Part shown: positions 31,235 to 41,949 of the stretch, piece by piece
How positions within the stretch are numbered: position 1 is the stretch's first letter
Layout of the letters: each line of letters opens with the position of its first letter
Source of the DNA: JBDWFY01 sp965275915
GTDB lineage: Bacteria; Pseudomonadota; Alphaproteobacteria; Rhizobiales; Stappiaceae
DNA length: 64,000 bases
Assembly (NCBI GenBank): GCA_965275915.1
Contig: CBDHYI010000003.1
Location: forward strand, 62,001 to 126,000
Direction of reading: 5' to 3'
Program-made: the position numbers and the translations under genes
Notes under the pieces: model-generated
Seen by the model: only the letters and a program-made list of their open reading frames with translations
Database searches by the model: none
Told to the model about the DNA's origin: nothing

Positions 31235-32305
31235 ATGACAACTAAAAGAACAGACAGCACAAGGCTGCGCTTCGATCTGGCCGGTTTCGCCAGGGACGGC
31301 ACACTTGGCGATCACGCGTCCCTGATGCGGCTGGTCGAGCGCGCCGACATGCAGGGCTACGGCGGCATCTGGTTCAACGAGTTCCATTTTCACCGCGACA
31401 GCCAACCCTATCCGCATACGCTTCTTCTGGGTGCGGAGATCCTCGGGCGGACCGGGCGGCTGCGCTTCGGCACATCGATCCTCGTCCTGCCGTTGCAGCA
31501 CCCACTGATGCTCGCCGAACAGATCGCGCAACTCGATTTCCAGAGCGGCGGACGGGTGGATATCGGCATTGGCCGTGGCACGGAACCGGCGAGTTTCGAC
31601 ATTCTCGGCATCGACCGAGACGCCGCGCGCGGGCGTTTCACCGAGGCGCTGGACGTGATGCTACGCGCCTGGACAGAGCCCCGGACCTCTTCCGCCGGGC
31701 CGGTTTGGCCCTTCGAGCGCGCAGAAGTCGGCCCCCCGCCCGTGCAGACGCCGCATCCGCCGATCTTTGTCGCGGGCGTTTCCTCGGACACGGTCGCGCT
31801 GGCTGCGCGGCACGGGTTTCCGCTCTTGTTGAGTCTTGAGCCCAACGAGGAGAGGCAAATCCCGATCTTTCGCAGGGAACTCGCAAGGGCCGGCGCCGGG
31901 ACCGCGCCAATGGCGGCGTCCTCCCTGTCCCGCTATGTCATCACCGCAGCCGATGCCGAGGCGGCGAAGACGGCGCTTGAGCAGGTGACGGCCGCGCTCA
32001 ACCGCGCCCGCGCCGCCCGCGCCGAAGCCCGCGGGCAGATCGCCCCGCCGCCGAGAAGCCCCGACGAAATGCTTGAAGGCTACGCCATCGCCGGGACGCC
32101 GGAGGCCTGCTGCCGACAGATCGAACAAATCGCCATGCGCACCGGCTGTAGCAACCTGCGTTGCCTGTTCTCCGCAAACGGGTTGATCCCGCTTGAGCGG
32201 GCCTCCGCCTCCATGACGCTTTTCGCCAGCGAGGTCATGCCTGCCTTCGCCGACTACCCGGTTCCACCCGTCCCCGCATTTCAATTTGAAGGAGCTGAAA
32301 CATGA
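31235..32305 (+). CDS. LLM-class (luciferase-like) flavin-dependent oxidoreductase in the B12 operon
   Basis: The roughly 356-residue protein follows the bacterial-luciferase TIM-barrel pattern: YGGIWFNEFHFHRDSQPYPH (about 40-60), LGAEILGRTGRLRFGTSILV, HPLMLAEQIAQLDFQSGGRV, and DIGIGRGTEPASF, with PHPPIFVAGVSSDTVALAA later. These enzymes use FMNH2 and O2 or F420. It is the first gene after the cobalamin riboswitch and overlaps the binding-protein gene by four bases (ATGA). A role in corrinoid handling is inferred from that alone. ATG 31235 is preferred over 31220. Confidence 0.82.
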   Translation: MTTKRTDSTRLRFDLAGFARDGTLGDHASLMRLVERADMQGYGGIWFNEFHFHRDSQPYPHTLLLGAEILGRTGRLRFGTSILVLPLQHPLMLAEQIAQLDFQSGGRVDIGIGRGTEPASFDILGIDRDAARGRFTEALDVMLRAWTEPRTSSAGPVWPFERAEVGPPPVQTPHPPIFVAGVSSDTVALAARHGFPLLLSLEPNEERQIPIFRRELARAGAGTAPMAASSLSRYVITAADAEAAKTALEQVTAALNRARAARAEARGQIAPPPRSPDEMLEGYAIAGTPEACCRQIEQIAMRTGCSNLRCLFSANGLIPLERASASMTLFASEVMPAFADYPVPPVPAFQFEGAET

Positions 32306-33276
32306 AACGTTCCCTGCTGACCGGCGTCCTGCTGCTGGCGCTTGCCCCGATGGCCCAGGCCGACGGGCACTTCCCCTACACGGACGAAAACTGTGGCGTT
32401 ACGACCGTCTACGAACAGGCCCCTGAACGGGCCGTGACGCTCTCCAACAACGCCACGGAAATGTTGCTGGCTCTTGGGCTCGAGGACCGCATGGCCGGGA
32501 CCTCCTACATGGCCAATCTCAAGATCAGCCCGCAATACGAGGAGGCTTACAATTCGGTGCCGGTCCTCTCGCCACTCGTGGCGACGACCGAACAATTGAT
32601 CGATGTCGAGGCCGATTTCGTCTATGCCGGATATCCTGACGGGTTCAGCGAGAAACGCCATTCGCGCGACATGCTGCACGGTCTGGGCATGAAGACGCGG
32701 CTGAACACCGAAGGCTGCAATCTCGGCAAATACGGCTTCGATGAACTCTACGAAGAAATCCGCTCTGTCGCGGGCATCTTCGGTGTGCCGGAACGCGGCG
32801 AGGCGCTGATTGCCGATATCCAGGCCAAAGTTGCCCCGATTGAAGAGAAGCTCGCCGGTGTCGATCCCATTCCGGTCTTTATCTTCAATGGCGGCGAGGA
32901 CACGCCGCGTGCCGTTCTGGGCAACACGATGCTGAGCCATGTCGTCTCCCGGGCGGGTGGTGAGAATATCCTCGGCGACATTGACAAGCGCTACGGCAGC
33001 ACCTCCTGGGAACAACTGGTCGAGCAGGCACCGGAATATATCGTCGTGTTCTATTCCGGCACAGCAAGCGGCAAAGTCGTCGACAGTCCCGACAAAAATC
33101 TCGGCCAGGCCCGTGTCGAGACGCTCAGGGCCAACGCGATCATCGCTGACGTTCCGGCTGTCGCAGCCGGCAAGTACGTGCTGATCCCCTCGGTGATCGG
33201 CCAGCCGGGGCCAAGCTCGGCCGACGCACTGGAGAAACTTGCCCGAGCCTTCCACCCGGAGGCCTTCGCCGAGTGA
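32302..33276 (+). CDS. BtuF-like periplasmic corrinoid-binding protein
   Basis: The 324-residue protein has a signal peptide (MKRSLLTGVLLLALAPMAQA) and the helical-backbone type III periplasmic-binding fold: RAVTLSNNATEMLLALGLED, LIDVEADFVYAG, then VSRAGGENILGD and WEQLVEQAPEYIVVFYSG. It belongs to the FecB/BtuF superfamily for siderophores and corrinoids. The upstream cobalamin riboswitch makes B12 or a precursor the likely ligand. It delivers the ligand to the permease and ATPase encoded next. Confidence 0.85.
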   Translation: MKRSLLTGVLLLALAPMAQADGHFPYTDENCGVTTVYEQAPERAVTLSNNATEMLLALGLEDRMAGTSYMANLKISPQYEEAYNSVPVLSPLVATTEQLIDVEADFVYAGYPDGFSEKRHSRDMLHGLGMKTRLNTEGCNLGKYGFDELYEEIRSVAGIFGVPERGEALIADIQAKVAPIEEKLAGVDPIPVFIFNGGEDTPRAVLGNTMLSHVVSRAGGENILGDIDKRYGSTSWEQLVEQAPEYIVVFYSGTASGKVVDSPDKNLGQARVETLRANAIIADVPAVAAGKYVLIPSVIGQPGPSSADALEKLARAFHPEAFAE

Positions 33277-33286
33277 TCTGATCCGG

Positions 33287-34462
33287 ATGCGCGACCAAAC
33301 CGACGAACGGACGCTCAGCGGCGGCGCCACGCGCGGCACGCTGCTTGCCATTTTGCGAAGCCCGCCGCCGCCCAAAGCAGGTGCGTCCGCTTCCTCCCCG
33401 CCGGCGGCGCGCCGGGCGCCGATGGGCCGCCGCTATTGGCTGATCACCGCCGGTATGGTCGCGCTGCTCGCTTTTTGCGGGTTTCTGGGGCTGATGGTCG
33501 GATCCGTTTCAATCCCGGCTCCGGCGGCGCTGGCGATCCTTGGGAATTGGCTCACCGGAGGTTTGTTCTTCGAACCGGACTGGCGCACGGCCCATGAGAT
33601 CATCATCGTTCAGACCCGCATTCCCCGTGTGATCCTCGCAGGCGTGGTCGGTGCTGCCCTGGGGACCTGCGGCATGGTTATCCAGGCGATCGTGCGAAAC
33701 CCGCTGGCCGGCCCCTCGATCCTGGGCGTCTCGTCGGGCGCGGCCACCGGCGCCGTCGTTGTCATGCGCTACGGCCTCCTCGTCTTCGGAGCCTTCACGC
33801 TGCATATCGCGGCTTTTCTGGGCGGGCTTGCCGCGCTCTCCATCGTCTTCTGGATTGCCCGCACCGGCGGTCAGATGACGCCGACACGGCTGGTCCTGGC
33901 TGGTGTGGCCATGAGCGCGGTCCTGAGCGCGCTCACCAGTCTCATGGTCCTGACCTCGCCCGACCCGCAACTGGCCTCCCGCGTGCTCTTCTGGACCCTG
34001 GGAGGTTTCGGTTCCGCGCAATGGAAACTCCTGCCGATCCCCGTGCTGGCGCTGGCGTTGGGGCTGGCGCTGATGCTGGCGCAGTCGCGCCATCTCAACC
34101 TGCTGATGGCCGGCGACGAAAGCGCAGTGGCGCTTGGACTCGATGTCGAACGTTTCCGCAGGCAGATGTTCCTGCTCACAGCAGCGCTCACCGGTGTGAC
34201 CGTTGCCGTCTCGGGGGTGATCGGCTTCGTCGGCCTCATCATGCCGCATATCGTCCGCCTTCTGGTCGGCTCCGAACATCGCCGCGCCCTGCCGGCTGTG
34301 GCTCTGTTGGGCGCTTCCTTCACCATTGCGGCTGATCTTGTCGCACGCTCGATCATCGCGCCTCTGGAATTGCCGGTGGGCATCGTCACGGCGCTGGTCG
34401 GCGGACCTTTCTTCGTCTGGCTGCTGCGGCGGGACGCACGGTCACTGGGGGTCGCGAAATGA
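33287..34462 (+). CDS. BtuC/FecCD-type ABC permease
   Basis: The roughly 391-residue protein has a long Pro/Ala-rich cytoplasmic N-terminus and about ten membrane segments from residue 48. FecCD landmarks are RIPRVILAGVVGAALGTCG, MVIQAIVRNPLAGPSILGVS with SGAATGA, and the ATPase-coupling GVIGFVGLIMPHIVRLLVGS (about 300-320). ATG 33287 is 10 bp after the binding-protein stop; ATG 33422 is a shorter alternative. The stop overlaps the ATPase gene. It forms the transport channel for the putative corrinoid. Confidence 0.87.
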   Translation: MRDQTDERTLSGGATRGTLLAILRSPPPPKAGASASSPPAARRAPMGRRYWLITAGMVALLAFCGFLGLMVGSVSIPAPAALAILGNWLTGGLFFEPDWRTAHEIIIVQTRIPRVILAGVVGAALGTCGMVIQAIVRNPLAGPSILGVSSGAATGAVVVMRYGLLVFGAFTLHIAAFLGGLAALSIVFWIARTGGQMTPTRLVLAGVAMSAVLSALTSLMVLTSPDPQLASRVLFWTLGGFGSAQWKLLPIPVLALALGLALMLAQSRHLNLLMAGDESAVALGLDVERFRRQMFLLTAALTGVTVAVSGVIGFVGLIMPHIVRLLVGSEHRRALPAVALLGASFTIAADLVARSIIAPLELPVGIVTALVGGPFFVWLLRRDARSLGVAK

Positions 34463-35232
34463 GCATTGCGCCAGCACGGCTGGAGATCGACAACGTGACC
34501 ATCCACGCTGGCGGGAGCACACTTGTGGAGGACGCTTCGGTTCATGTCGCTCCCGGCGAGATGCTTGCTCTGATCGGCCCGAACGGAGCAGGCAAGTCCA
34601 CGCTCCTTCGCAGCGTCTATCGGATGAGCCGTCCGGAATGCGGGACGGTTCGGGTGAATGGGGAAGACGTCTGGCAACGCTCCGCCGCCTGGGTTGCGCA
34701 GCATGTCGGGGCGGTTCTTCAGGACATGCCCGCGGACTTCCCGCTCACCGTGCGCGATGTGGTCGCCATGGGACGGTCCGCCCACAAGACACTGCTGGAG
34801 CCGGAGACCTACCACGATCTTGCACTGGTTGATGCCGCGCTGACGCTGCAACAGCTTGACACTCTGCAACACCGTCCATTCCGCACGCTTTCGGGCGGCG
34901 AGCGCCAGCGTGCACTGCTTGCCCGCGCGCTGGTCCAACAACCGCAACTGATGGTGCTCGACGAGCCGACAAACCACCTCGACATCCGCTACCAGATCTC
35001 GTTACTGCGCTTCGTTCGGGAAATCGGCGTTACGGTGATCGCGGCGCTGCATGACTTGAACCTCGCCGCAATGTTCTGCGACCACCTCTGCCTGATGGAT
35101 CGCGGCCGCATCGTTGCCGATGGCGTGCCGGAGCGAGTTCTGACGGCAGAACAGATCGCCGGTATCTATGGAATCGACACCATAGTGCAACGTCATCCGA
35201 AGACCGGAACTGTCTGGATCTTTCCGGCGTGA
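34459..35232 (+). CDS. BtuD/FepC-type ABC ATPase
   Basis: The 257-residue protein has Walker A LIGPNGAGKSTLLRSV (about 34-49), signature LSGGERQRALLARAL (about 140-155), Walker B LMVLDEPTNHLD (about 163-174) and the H-loop in VIAALHDLNLA. It is the last gene of the B12-riboswitch operon and overlaps the permease stop (ATGA). It energises corrinoid import. Confidence 0.92.
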   Translation: MSIAPARLEIDNVTIHAGGSTLVEDASVHVAPGEMLALIGPNGAGKSTLLRSVYRMSRPECGTVRVNGEDVWQRSAAWVAQHVGAVLQDMPADFPLTVRDVVAMGRSAHKTLLEPETYHDLALVDAALTLQQLDTLQHRPFRTLSGGERQRALLARALVQQPQLMVLDEPTNHLDIRYQISLLRFVREIGVTVIAALHDLNLAAMFCDHLCLMDRGRIVADGVPERVLTAEQIAGIYGIDTIVQRHPKTGTVWIFPA

Positions 35233-35783
35233 TCCGGATCGATTTGTCTCCACTCTGTCGTTAATTGGTTCTGAACAAGTCGTTCTTACCACCACGACGA
35301 TCCGATAAGGATCAAGATCATCGGGCTGTCAGGGGTCATGACGAAATGTCGGTTGACGGGTTCCGCCAACGCTTCACTGCTTCCCACTTTTGCTGTGACC
35401 GACATTCCGCCATTGAGTGATGTCTAGTTGGCGGCCATAATCCAATGTGGGATCACAACTTGCCTGAATTTGAGATGGGACGTCGGCCAACTGCCAACTC
35501 GCCCTGCTTACCAGCCTATCGCCGATTCCACCGATTAGGCTTCAGATGTATTCGATACTCGCAATCGTATCATCAAGATTTATCTATATAAACAGTATCT
35601 TAGGATCTAATTGAATATATATTCAGAATTTTCATACTCATTCAGAATGTCTGTTTGAGTGCTACTCTCCTCTGGTAACGGAAAATCGCCACGCCTTGTT
35701 TCGATGATCTGGTGAGGCGGTGTGAACCAACGCCGTGCAGGCCGACCTGGTGCTGCATCGGACCATGACCTGGAGGAGGACAC
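35233..35783. other. Non-coding region before the sugar-transport operon
   Basis: No gene was found in these 551 bp. The distal part (about 35560-35650) is AT-rich and holds a perfect 14-bp palindrome at 35614-35627; the promoter of the sugar operon is expected there. A GGAGGA Shine-Dalgarno lies just before the ATG at 35784. Confidence 0.55.
35614..35627. promoter_or_regulatory. Palindromic operator candidate of the sugar locus
   Basis: TGAATATATATTCA is a perfect palindrome 157 bp before the first binding-protein gene. A similar sequence, TAGATATACATTCA (11 of 14 matching), lies at 45530-45543 between the divergent regulator and HAD genes. Both could bind the SorC-type regulator. Confidence 0.5.
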
Positions 35784-36839
<1,056 letters not shown>

Positions 36840-36859
36840 CCGCCCGACTGATTTCCACT

Positions 36860-36930
36860 GAGGGAGGGTGTCCTCCAACAGCGGGCAGCTACGCAACCTC
36901 CCTGTGTACTGTCCGTGAACACCCTCTCTC
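36860..36930 (+). terminator. Intercistronic stem-loop after binding-protein gene
   Basis: GAGGGAGGGTGT (36860-36871) pairs with ACACCCTCTCTC (36919-36930), with one mismatch and a 47-nt loop region. There is no T-run. It probably stabilises the upstream mRNA or attenuates read-through to the ATPase gene. Confidence 0.5.
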
Positions 36931-37001
36931 CCCCGATGCCATTCTCAAACTCGGTGTCGGCTTTCCTTCAAAAGAAACAGCCTGGCGGGTAGGAAACAAT
37001 C

Positions 37002-38534
37002 ATGTCTGAAGTTGTCCTGGAAATGCAGGGTATAATTAAGGACTTCCCGGGAGTCCGCGCCCTGAACAATGTCAATTTCGAGGCTCGTTCGGGCGAGTTG
37101 CTGGCGCTGATGGGTGAAAACGGCGCGGGAAAGTCCACGTTGATGAAAGTGCTGAGCGGGGTGTGGCCGCATCCGACCTATGAGGGCGACATCATTCTTC
37201 GGGGCAAGAAGGTGCAGTTCGCCAACACAAAAGAGGCCGAAGCCGCGGGCATTGCCATCATCTATCAGGAACTCAACCTGATACCCGGCCTGACAGTCGC
37301 CGAAAACATATTTCTGGATCGGCAATTTACCGATTCCAAAGGCAAGATCAGCTGGAGCAAAACCTTCGCTGAAACCCAGAAGATCCTGGACGAATTGGGG
37401 ATCGGCGATATCCGCCCCACAGATCTCGTCCAGAACATCACGGTCGGCAAACAACAGATGGTCGAGATCGCCAAGGCACTGTCGCTGAAAGCGGAAATTC
37501 TTGTCCTGGACGAGCCGACATCAGCTCTGACCGACAAGGAGGTCAAGGATCTGTTCCGCATTGTCCGCAAGCTGAAGGCTGACGGTGTGTGTATGTGTTA
37601 CATCTCGCACAAAATGGAGGAAATCGAGCAGATCGCTGATCGGATCGCTGTTCTTCGTGACGGCGAGACCATTGGTGATGTCACGCCAATTGCCGACATT
37701 ACCCTAGATCAGATTATTGCCCGCATGGTCGGGCGCGACATCAAGGACATGTTTCCGAAGGTTGACGCCACACCCGGCGAGGTGACGCTCGAGGTGAACA
37801 ACCTGACAGTTGTGAATCCAGATCTACCAGGGACCTATAAAGTCAAGAATGCTTCCTTCGTGGCGCGCAAGGGCGAAATCCTCGGCATTTCGGGCCTGAT
37901 GGGCGCGGGACGAACGGAACTCGTGGAAGGTGTCTTCGGCGCTTACCCACAGCACACCACCGGCGAAGTTAAACTCAACGGCAATAAACTGAACATCAAA
38001 TCGCCGAAGGATGCCATTGACGCCGGCATTGCGCTGCTGACCGAAGATCGCAAGGCGCTGGGACTGTTTCTGGACAAATCCATCGCTTTCAACACGACGA
38101 TCAGTTCGCTGGAGACCGTCAGTTCAAAGGTCCTGGGCATTCTCAACAACCAGAGGGAACGCAAGATCGTCAAGGAATATGTCGATCAGCTGGGCGTCAA
38201 AACTCCGTCCATCGAGACGGTGATCGGCACCCTCAGCGGTGGCAACCAGCAGAAAGTCATCCTCGGCAAATGGCTCAATTCAAAACCGGATGTTTTCATT
38301 CTGGATGAACCGACACGCGGCATCGATATCGGCGCCAAGGTGGAGATCTACAAGCTGCTCAATGACCTTGTGAGCCAGGGTGTGACCGTCATCATGATCT
38401 CTTCGGAACTGCCTGAAGTTCTGGGCATGTGCGACCGGATTCTCGTGATGTGCGAGGGGGAGATCGTCTCCAATTTCGAGCGTGATCAAGCGAAAAAGGA
38501 AGCAATTATGGCGTATGCCACCGGCAGCGCCTAA
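37002..38534 (+). CDS. CUT2-type sugar ABC ATPase (double nucleotide-binding domain)
   Basis: The 510-residue protein has two ABC domains, as in XylG/MglA/RbsA. The first has Walker A MGENGAGKSTLMKVL (about 36-50), a degenerate signature QNITVGKQQMVEIAKAL and Walker B ILVLDEPTSALT. The second has GLMGAGRTELVEGVFG in place of a canonical Walker A, signature LSGGNQQKVILGKWL and Walker B VFILDEPTRGIDIG. An asymmetric second P-loop is normal for this family. It has a standard AGGAAAC start region at 37002 and lies 12 bp before the permease gene. Confidence 0.93.
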   Translation: MSEVVLEMQGIIKDFPGVRALNNVNFEARSGELLALMGENGAGKSTLMKVLSGVWPHPTYEGDIILRGKKVQFANTKEAEAAGIAIIYQELNLIPGLTVAENIFLDRQFTDSKGKISWSKTFAETQKILDELGIGDIRPTDLVQNITVGKQQMVEIAKALSLKAEILVLDEPTSALTDKEVKDLFRIVRKLKADGVCMCYISHKMEEIEQIADRIAVLRDGETIGDVTPIADITLDQIIARMVGRDIKDMFPKVDATPGEVTLEVNNLTVVNPDLPGTYKVKNASFVARKGEILGISGLMGAGRTELVEGVFGAYPQHTTGEVKLNGNKLNIKSPKDAIDAGIALLTEDRKALGLFLDKSIAFNTTISSLETVSSKVLGILNNQRERKIVKEYVDQLGVKTPSIETVIGTLSGGNQQKVILGKWLNSKPDVFILDEPTRGIDIGAKVEIYKLLNDLVSQGVTVIMISSELPEVLGMCDRILVMCEGEIVSNFERDQAKKEAIMAYATGSA

Positions 38535-38546
38535 TGGAGGAAGCAA

Positions 38547-39710
38547 ATGAGTGCTGACAGCAATGTGGCAGGTGCAGGCCCCGGCGTAACGTCGGAAAAC
38601 CATCTGCTCAATTTTATCAAAGACAATGCCACGCTGATTGCATTGATCGTCCTTGTCGTCGGGCTGAGTTTTGCGGACGATGCCTTCTTTACCGAACGCA
38701 ATTTGAGCAACCTGTCACGTCAGGTTACGATTATCGGGATCATTGCCGTGGGCATGACCATGGTCATTTTGACTGGCGGAATAGACCTGTCGGTCGGATC
38801 GGTTGTCGGGCTGTCCGCGGTGGTCTGTACGTTTCTGATGCAATATGGCGTGCCGATGCCATTCGCGGTGCTGATGACATTGGTCATTGTCGGTGGTGGC
38901 ATCGGTGCGTGGAATGGCTTCTGGATCGCCAAGTTTAGCATACCACCATTTATAATAACGTTGGGCATGCTGACGATTGGGCGTGGTCTGGCCTTGACCC
39001 TGACCAACGGCAGCTCCGTTCCTGTCACCAGCAAATCCTTTGCCATGATCGGTGGCGCCTATATTCCGCCGATGGCGTCCAGCATTATCCTGATCGCCTG
39101 TGCAGCCTTGGCTGTATTTTCCATCTTTCGCGAAATACAGCAAAGCAAGGCCCATGGTGTCGAGATCAACACGCAGGAGCTGGTTGTCAACGGCGCTGTA
39201 ATGCTCGGCGGTTTCGCGTTGGCGTTCTACGTGTTCACCGGTTACAAGGGCATTCCCGTACCCGTGGCCATTTTCGCGGTGATCGCCTTTGCAGGCATAT
39301 ATACGCTAAACAGCACTCGCTTCGGACGCCGGCTCTATGCCCTGGGCGGCAATGAAGACGCAGCGCGGCTCTCGGGCATCAATACAGTCCGTACCAAGAT
39401 GGTTGTCTACACCGTCATTTCGGTATTGGCGGCATTGGCGGGAATTATTCTTGCCTCGCGTTTGAACGGCGCTTCGCCCAACCTTGGAACTATGTTCGAG
39501 CTTGATGCGATCGCAGCAGTTGTCATTGGCGGCACCAGCCTTGCCGGAGGTTCGGGCAGGGTCAGCGGAACCATCATTGGGGCTTTGCTGATCGGCGTTC
39601 TGAACAACGGCATGAGCCTGTTGGGTGTCGTCACCTTTTATCAGCTGATCATCAAGGGCCTGATCATCATTCTCGCGGTCTGGTTCGATGTGATGCAGAA
39701 AAACAAGTAA
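38547..39710 (+). CDS. CUT2-type sugar ABC permease
   Basis: The 387-residue protein has about ten hydrophobic helices and the RbsC/XylH family landmarks GIIAVGMTMVILTGGIDLSV, PPFIITLGMLTIGRGLALTL and AAVVIGGTSLAGGSGRVSGT. GGAGG lies 5-6 bp before the ATG. Length and the long central insertion resemble XylH rather than RbsC. It forms the channel with the preceding ATPase and can be served by either binding protein. Confidence 0.92.
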   Translation: MSADSNVAGAGPGVTSENHLLNFIKDNATLIALIVLVVGLSFADDAFFTERNLSNLSRQVTIIGIIAVGMTMVILTGGIDLSVGSVVGLSAVVCTFLMQYGVPMPFAVLMTLVIVGGGIGAWNGFWIAKFSIPPFIITLGMLTIGRGLALTLTNGSSVPVTSKSFAMIGGAYIPPMASSIILIACAALAVFSIFREIQQSKAHGVEINTQELVVNGAVMLGGFALAFYVFTGYKGIPVPVAIFAVIAFAGIYTLNSTRFGRRLYALGGNEDAARLSGINTVRTKMVVYTVISVLAALAGIILASRLNGASPNLGTMFELDAIAAVVIGGTSLAGGSGRVSGTIIGALLIGVLNNGMSLLGVVTFYQLIIKGLIIILAVWFDVMQKNK

Positions 39711-39718
39711 CGCAGCGC

Positions 39719-39750
39719 CAGCCCCGAGGCCCAGGCCCCCGGGGCTGTTT
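39719..39750 (+). terminator. GC-rich hairpin after the permease gene
   Basis: CAGCCCCG (39719-39726) pairs with CGGGGCTG (39740-39747), followed by TTT. It is a weak intrinsic terminator or attenuator between the permease and second binding-protein genes. Confidence 0.6.
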
Positions 39751-39785
39751 CGCTTGCAACACGCCAAACACATGGGAGGTGAACC

Positions 39786-40856
39786 ATGGCACATCGACTG
39801 TGGGAAACCATTCGCAGCACGGGTCTGAAGATCTTGGCCCTTTCCGGGCTCCTGTCCGCCGCGCTGTCCGGAGCAGCGGTCGCCAGCGACGACGCGTTGA
39901 AAATAGGATTTCTTCTGAAGACCATGCAAGAGGCGCGGTATCAGACCGACAAGGCCCTGTTCAGCGCACGCGCGGAGGCGCAGGGTGCAGAAGTTGTGTT
40001 CGATTCCAGCGGCAACGACGAATTGCGCCAGTTGCAACAGTTCGAGGCGATGCTCGAGAGCGGCGTCGATGTGATCGTTCTGCAGCCGGTCAACACACAG
40101 ACGGCCGGTGCGCTGGTCAACCTTGCTCATGAGAATGGGATCAAGGTGGTCGGATATGATTCGATGCTGCAGGACGGCCCGCTTGACGTCATGGTCATGC
40201 AGGACAGTTGGACAGTCGGGCGTTTGCAGGCCGAGGCCATGACAAAATGGTTCCAGGACAATCGCGGTGAAATCAAGGGAAAGGTGGCCTTGATACGTGG
40301 ACAGCCGGGCGATGCGAATGCCGCCGCGCTAAGCAGTGGCGTGCTGGAGATCATTGCCGATCATCCAGGACTGGAGCTGATCGCCGATCGCAGCCATGTG
40401 GACTGGTCTCCGGACATGGCGCGGGAGACAGCAGAAAATCTGCTGATTGAGTACGACAATGGTGTCGACGCCTTTATCTGCAACAATAGCGGGCTCGCCT
40501 TCGGCGTTCTCGCAGCGCTCAGTGACGAGAATCTCGCATCGGCCGAGAAGGTATTTGTTGCCGGATCGGATGCTGATCTAAGGAACGTCCGCATGGTTGC
40601 TGATGACGTGCAAGCCCTGGAAATTTGGAAAATGATCAAACCGCTGGCCTACACGGCCGCTGACGTCGCAATAAAGATCGCCCAGGCGCCCGACACGGAC
40701 ATAACCGATTTGATTGGCGAGCACACTCTCATCAACAATGGCTTCGGTGATATTCCAACGATCGTAACGCCGGTTGTGGCGGTCTCCAAAAACACGATCG
40801 AAGACACTGTCATCAAGGGGGGCTTCTTTACCAACGAACAGATCTACCAGGACTGA
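39786..40856 (+). CDS. CUT2-type sugar ABC binding protein 2 (paralogue)
   Basis: The 356-residue protein has a signal peptide (hydrophobic about 15-35, ending AVASD) and is clearly homologous to the protein at 35784. Compare KIGFLLKTMQEARYQTDKAL, VIVLQPVNTQTAGALVNLAH, GYDSMLQDGPLDVMVMQDSW and VSKNTIEDTVIKGGFFTNEQ. Two binding proteins for one transporter suggest two related ligands or two affinities. GGGAGG lies before its ATG. The level of identity suggests an old tandem duplication. Confidence 0.88.
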   Translation: MAHRLWETIRSTGLKILALSGLLSAALSGAAVASDDALKIGFLLKTMQEARYQTDKALFSARAEAQGAEVVFDSSGNDELRQLQQFEAMLESGVDVIVLQPVNTQTAGALVNLAHENGIKVVGYDSMLQDGPLDVMVMQDSWTVGRLQAEAMTKWFQDNRGEIKGKVALIRGQPGDANAAALSSGVLEIIADHPGLELIADRSHVDWSPDMARETAENLLIEYDNGVDAFICNNSGLAFGVLAALSDENLASAEKVFVAGSDADLRNVRMVADDVQALEIWKMIKPLAYTAADVAIKIAQAPDTDITDLIGEHTLINNGFGDIPTIVTPVVAVSKNTIEDTVIKGGFFTNEQIYQD

Positions 40857-40933
40857 TAAGCTGTCCGAATATTCAATCGGGCCGGCCTTTGGCTATTATG
40901 ATGCGGGCCCGATCCAAACAGACAGGGGCACAC

Positions 40934-41917
40934 ATGTCCGACACAATCAATGTAGCAGTTCTCGGCCCGATCCCACGTGACCGGATTACCAGCTACCAGG
41001 GCGAAGTATTCGAAAAGTTCGGCTGCGCGGTTTATACGGCAGTATGCCTTTCGTCCCTGGCAGGACCGGGATCGACCATTCATACCGTCAGCCACGTTCG
41101 CAAGTCGGATGTAAAGAGGATACGGGAACTCCTCGCCTCATTTCCCCATATGAACGTCGCTCACATAAGGGGCGATCTGGACCAGGGCGATGTAATCGAT
41201 CTGACTTATGTTGACCAGAATCACCGGGATGAAAAGCAGACCGGCTTCATGAATCCTATCCTGCCGGACGACATCGAGGATCTGATGAATTGCGACGCGT
41301 TTGTCTTCGTCCCCATCACGGATTTTGAGGTGCCTCTGGAAACCCTGCGCTACATCAAAGCCAACAGCAAAGGCACCATCGTCTTTGATGCTCACGGCCC
41401 GACCAACGGGGTCTCCAAGCACGGCGACCGTTTTCACAAATTCTGGATAGACCGTGACCGCTGGCTGCCAAATATCGATTTGCTGAAAATGAATCTTGAA
41501 GAGGCTCGATGCAGCTGGTTTGATGGTGAATACAACATTGCGGATCTGAACGACGTCAGTGAACTGACGATGGACGAGCTTCCGAAATTTGCAAAGCACT
41601 GTCTCGATCACGGTGTGAAGGCGCTTTACGTTACTCTCGATCAACACGGTTGTGCCGTCTATTTCAACGATGAATCCGGGCGCATGCGCGAACATCTGGT
41701 TAAGCGGGTGTTGGTCGAAAACGTCGTCGACACCACCGGATGCGGCGATTCCTTCGCCGGCGGTCTCGCATTTGGTTATCTGACGACCGGGGATTACGTC
41801 AAAGCCTGCCAATACGGCAATTGCGCTGGCGCCCAACGCTGCTCCAGCAGCGAGCTCGACGTTTATCTCTCCAGAGATGAAACCGAACACCAAATCGCTG
41901 AAACCTACGGCGATTGA
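40934..41917 (+). CDS. PfkB/ribokinase-family carbohydrate kinase
   Basis: The 327-residue protein starts MSDTINVAVLGPIPRDRITS at ATG 40934 and ends with the PfkB signature DTTGCGDSFAGGLAFGYL (about 266-283), which contains the catalytic Asp. LPNIDLLKMNLEEARCSW and ALYVTLDQHGCAVYF fit the ribokinase fold. The N-terminal substrate region differs from fructokinase and ribokinase patterns, so the substrate is unclear. It probably phosphorylates the non-glucose product of the GH65 reaction. The GH65 frame reaches back to a TTG overlapping its stop. Confidence 0.85.
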   Translation: MSDTINVAVLGPIPRDRITSYQGEVFEKFGCAVYTAVCLSSLAGPGSTIHTVSHVRKSDVKRIRELLASFPHMNVAHIRGDLDQGDVIDLTYVDQNHRDEKQTGFMNPILPDDIEDLMNCDAFVFVPITDFEVPLETLRYIKANSKGTIVFDAHGPTNGVSKHGDRFHKFWIDRDRWLPNIDLLKMNLEEARCSWFDGEYNIADLNDVSELTMDELPKFAKHCLDHGVKALYVTLDQHGCAVYFNDESGRMREHLVKRVLVENVVDTTGCGDSFAGGLAFGYLTTGDYVKACQYGNCAGAQRCSSSELDVYLSRDETEHQIAETYGD

Positions 41918-41949
41918 ACACTCATATCCCCAAGGACGGAGTCCCGGAA

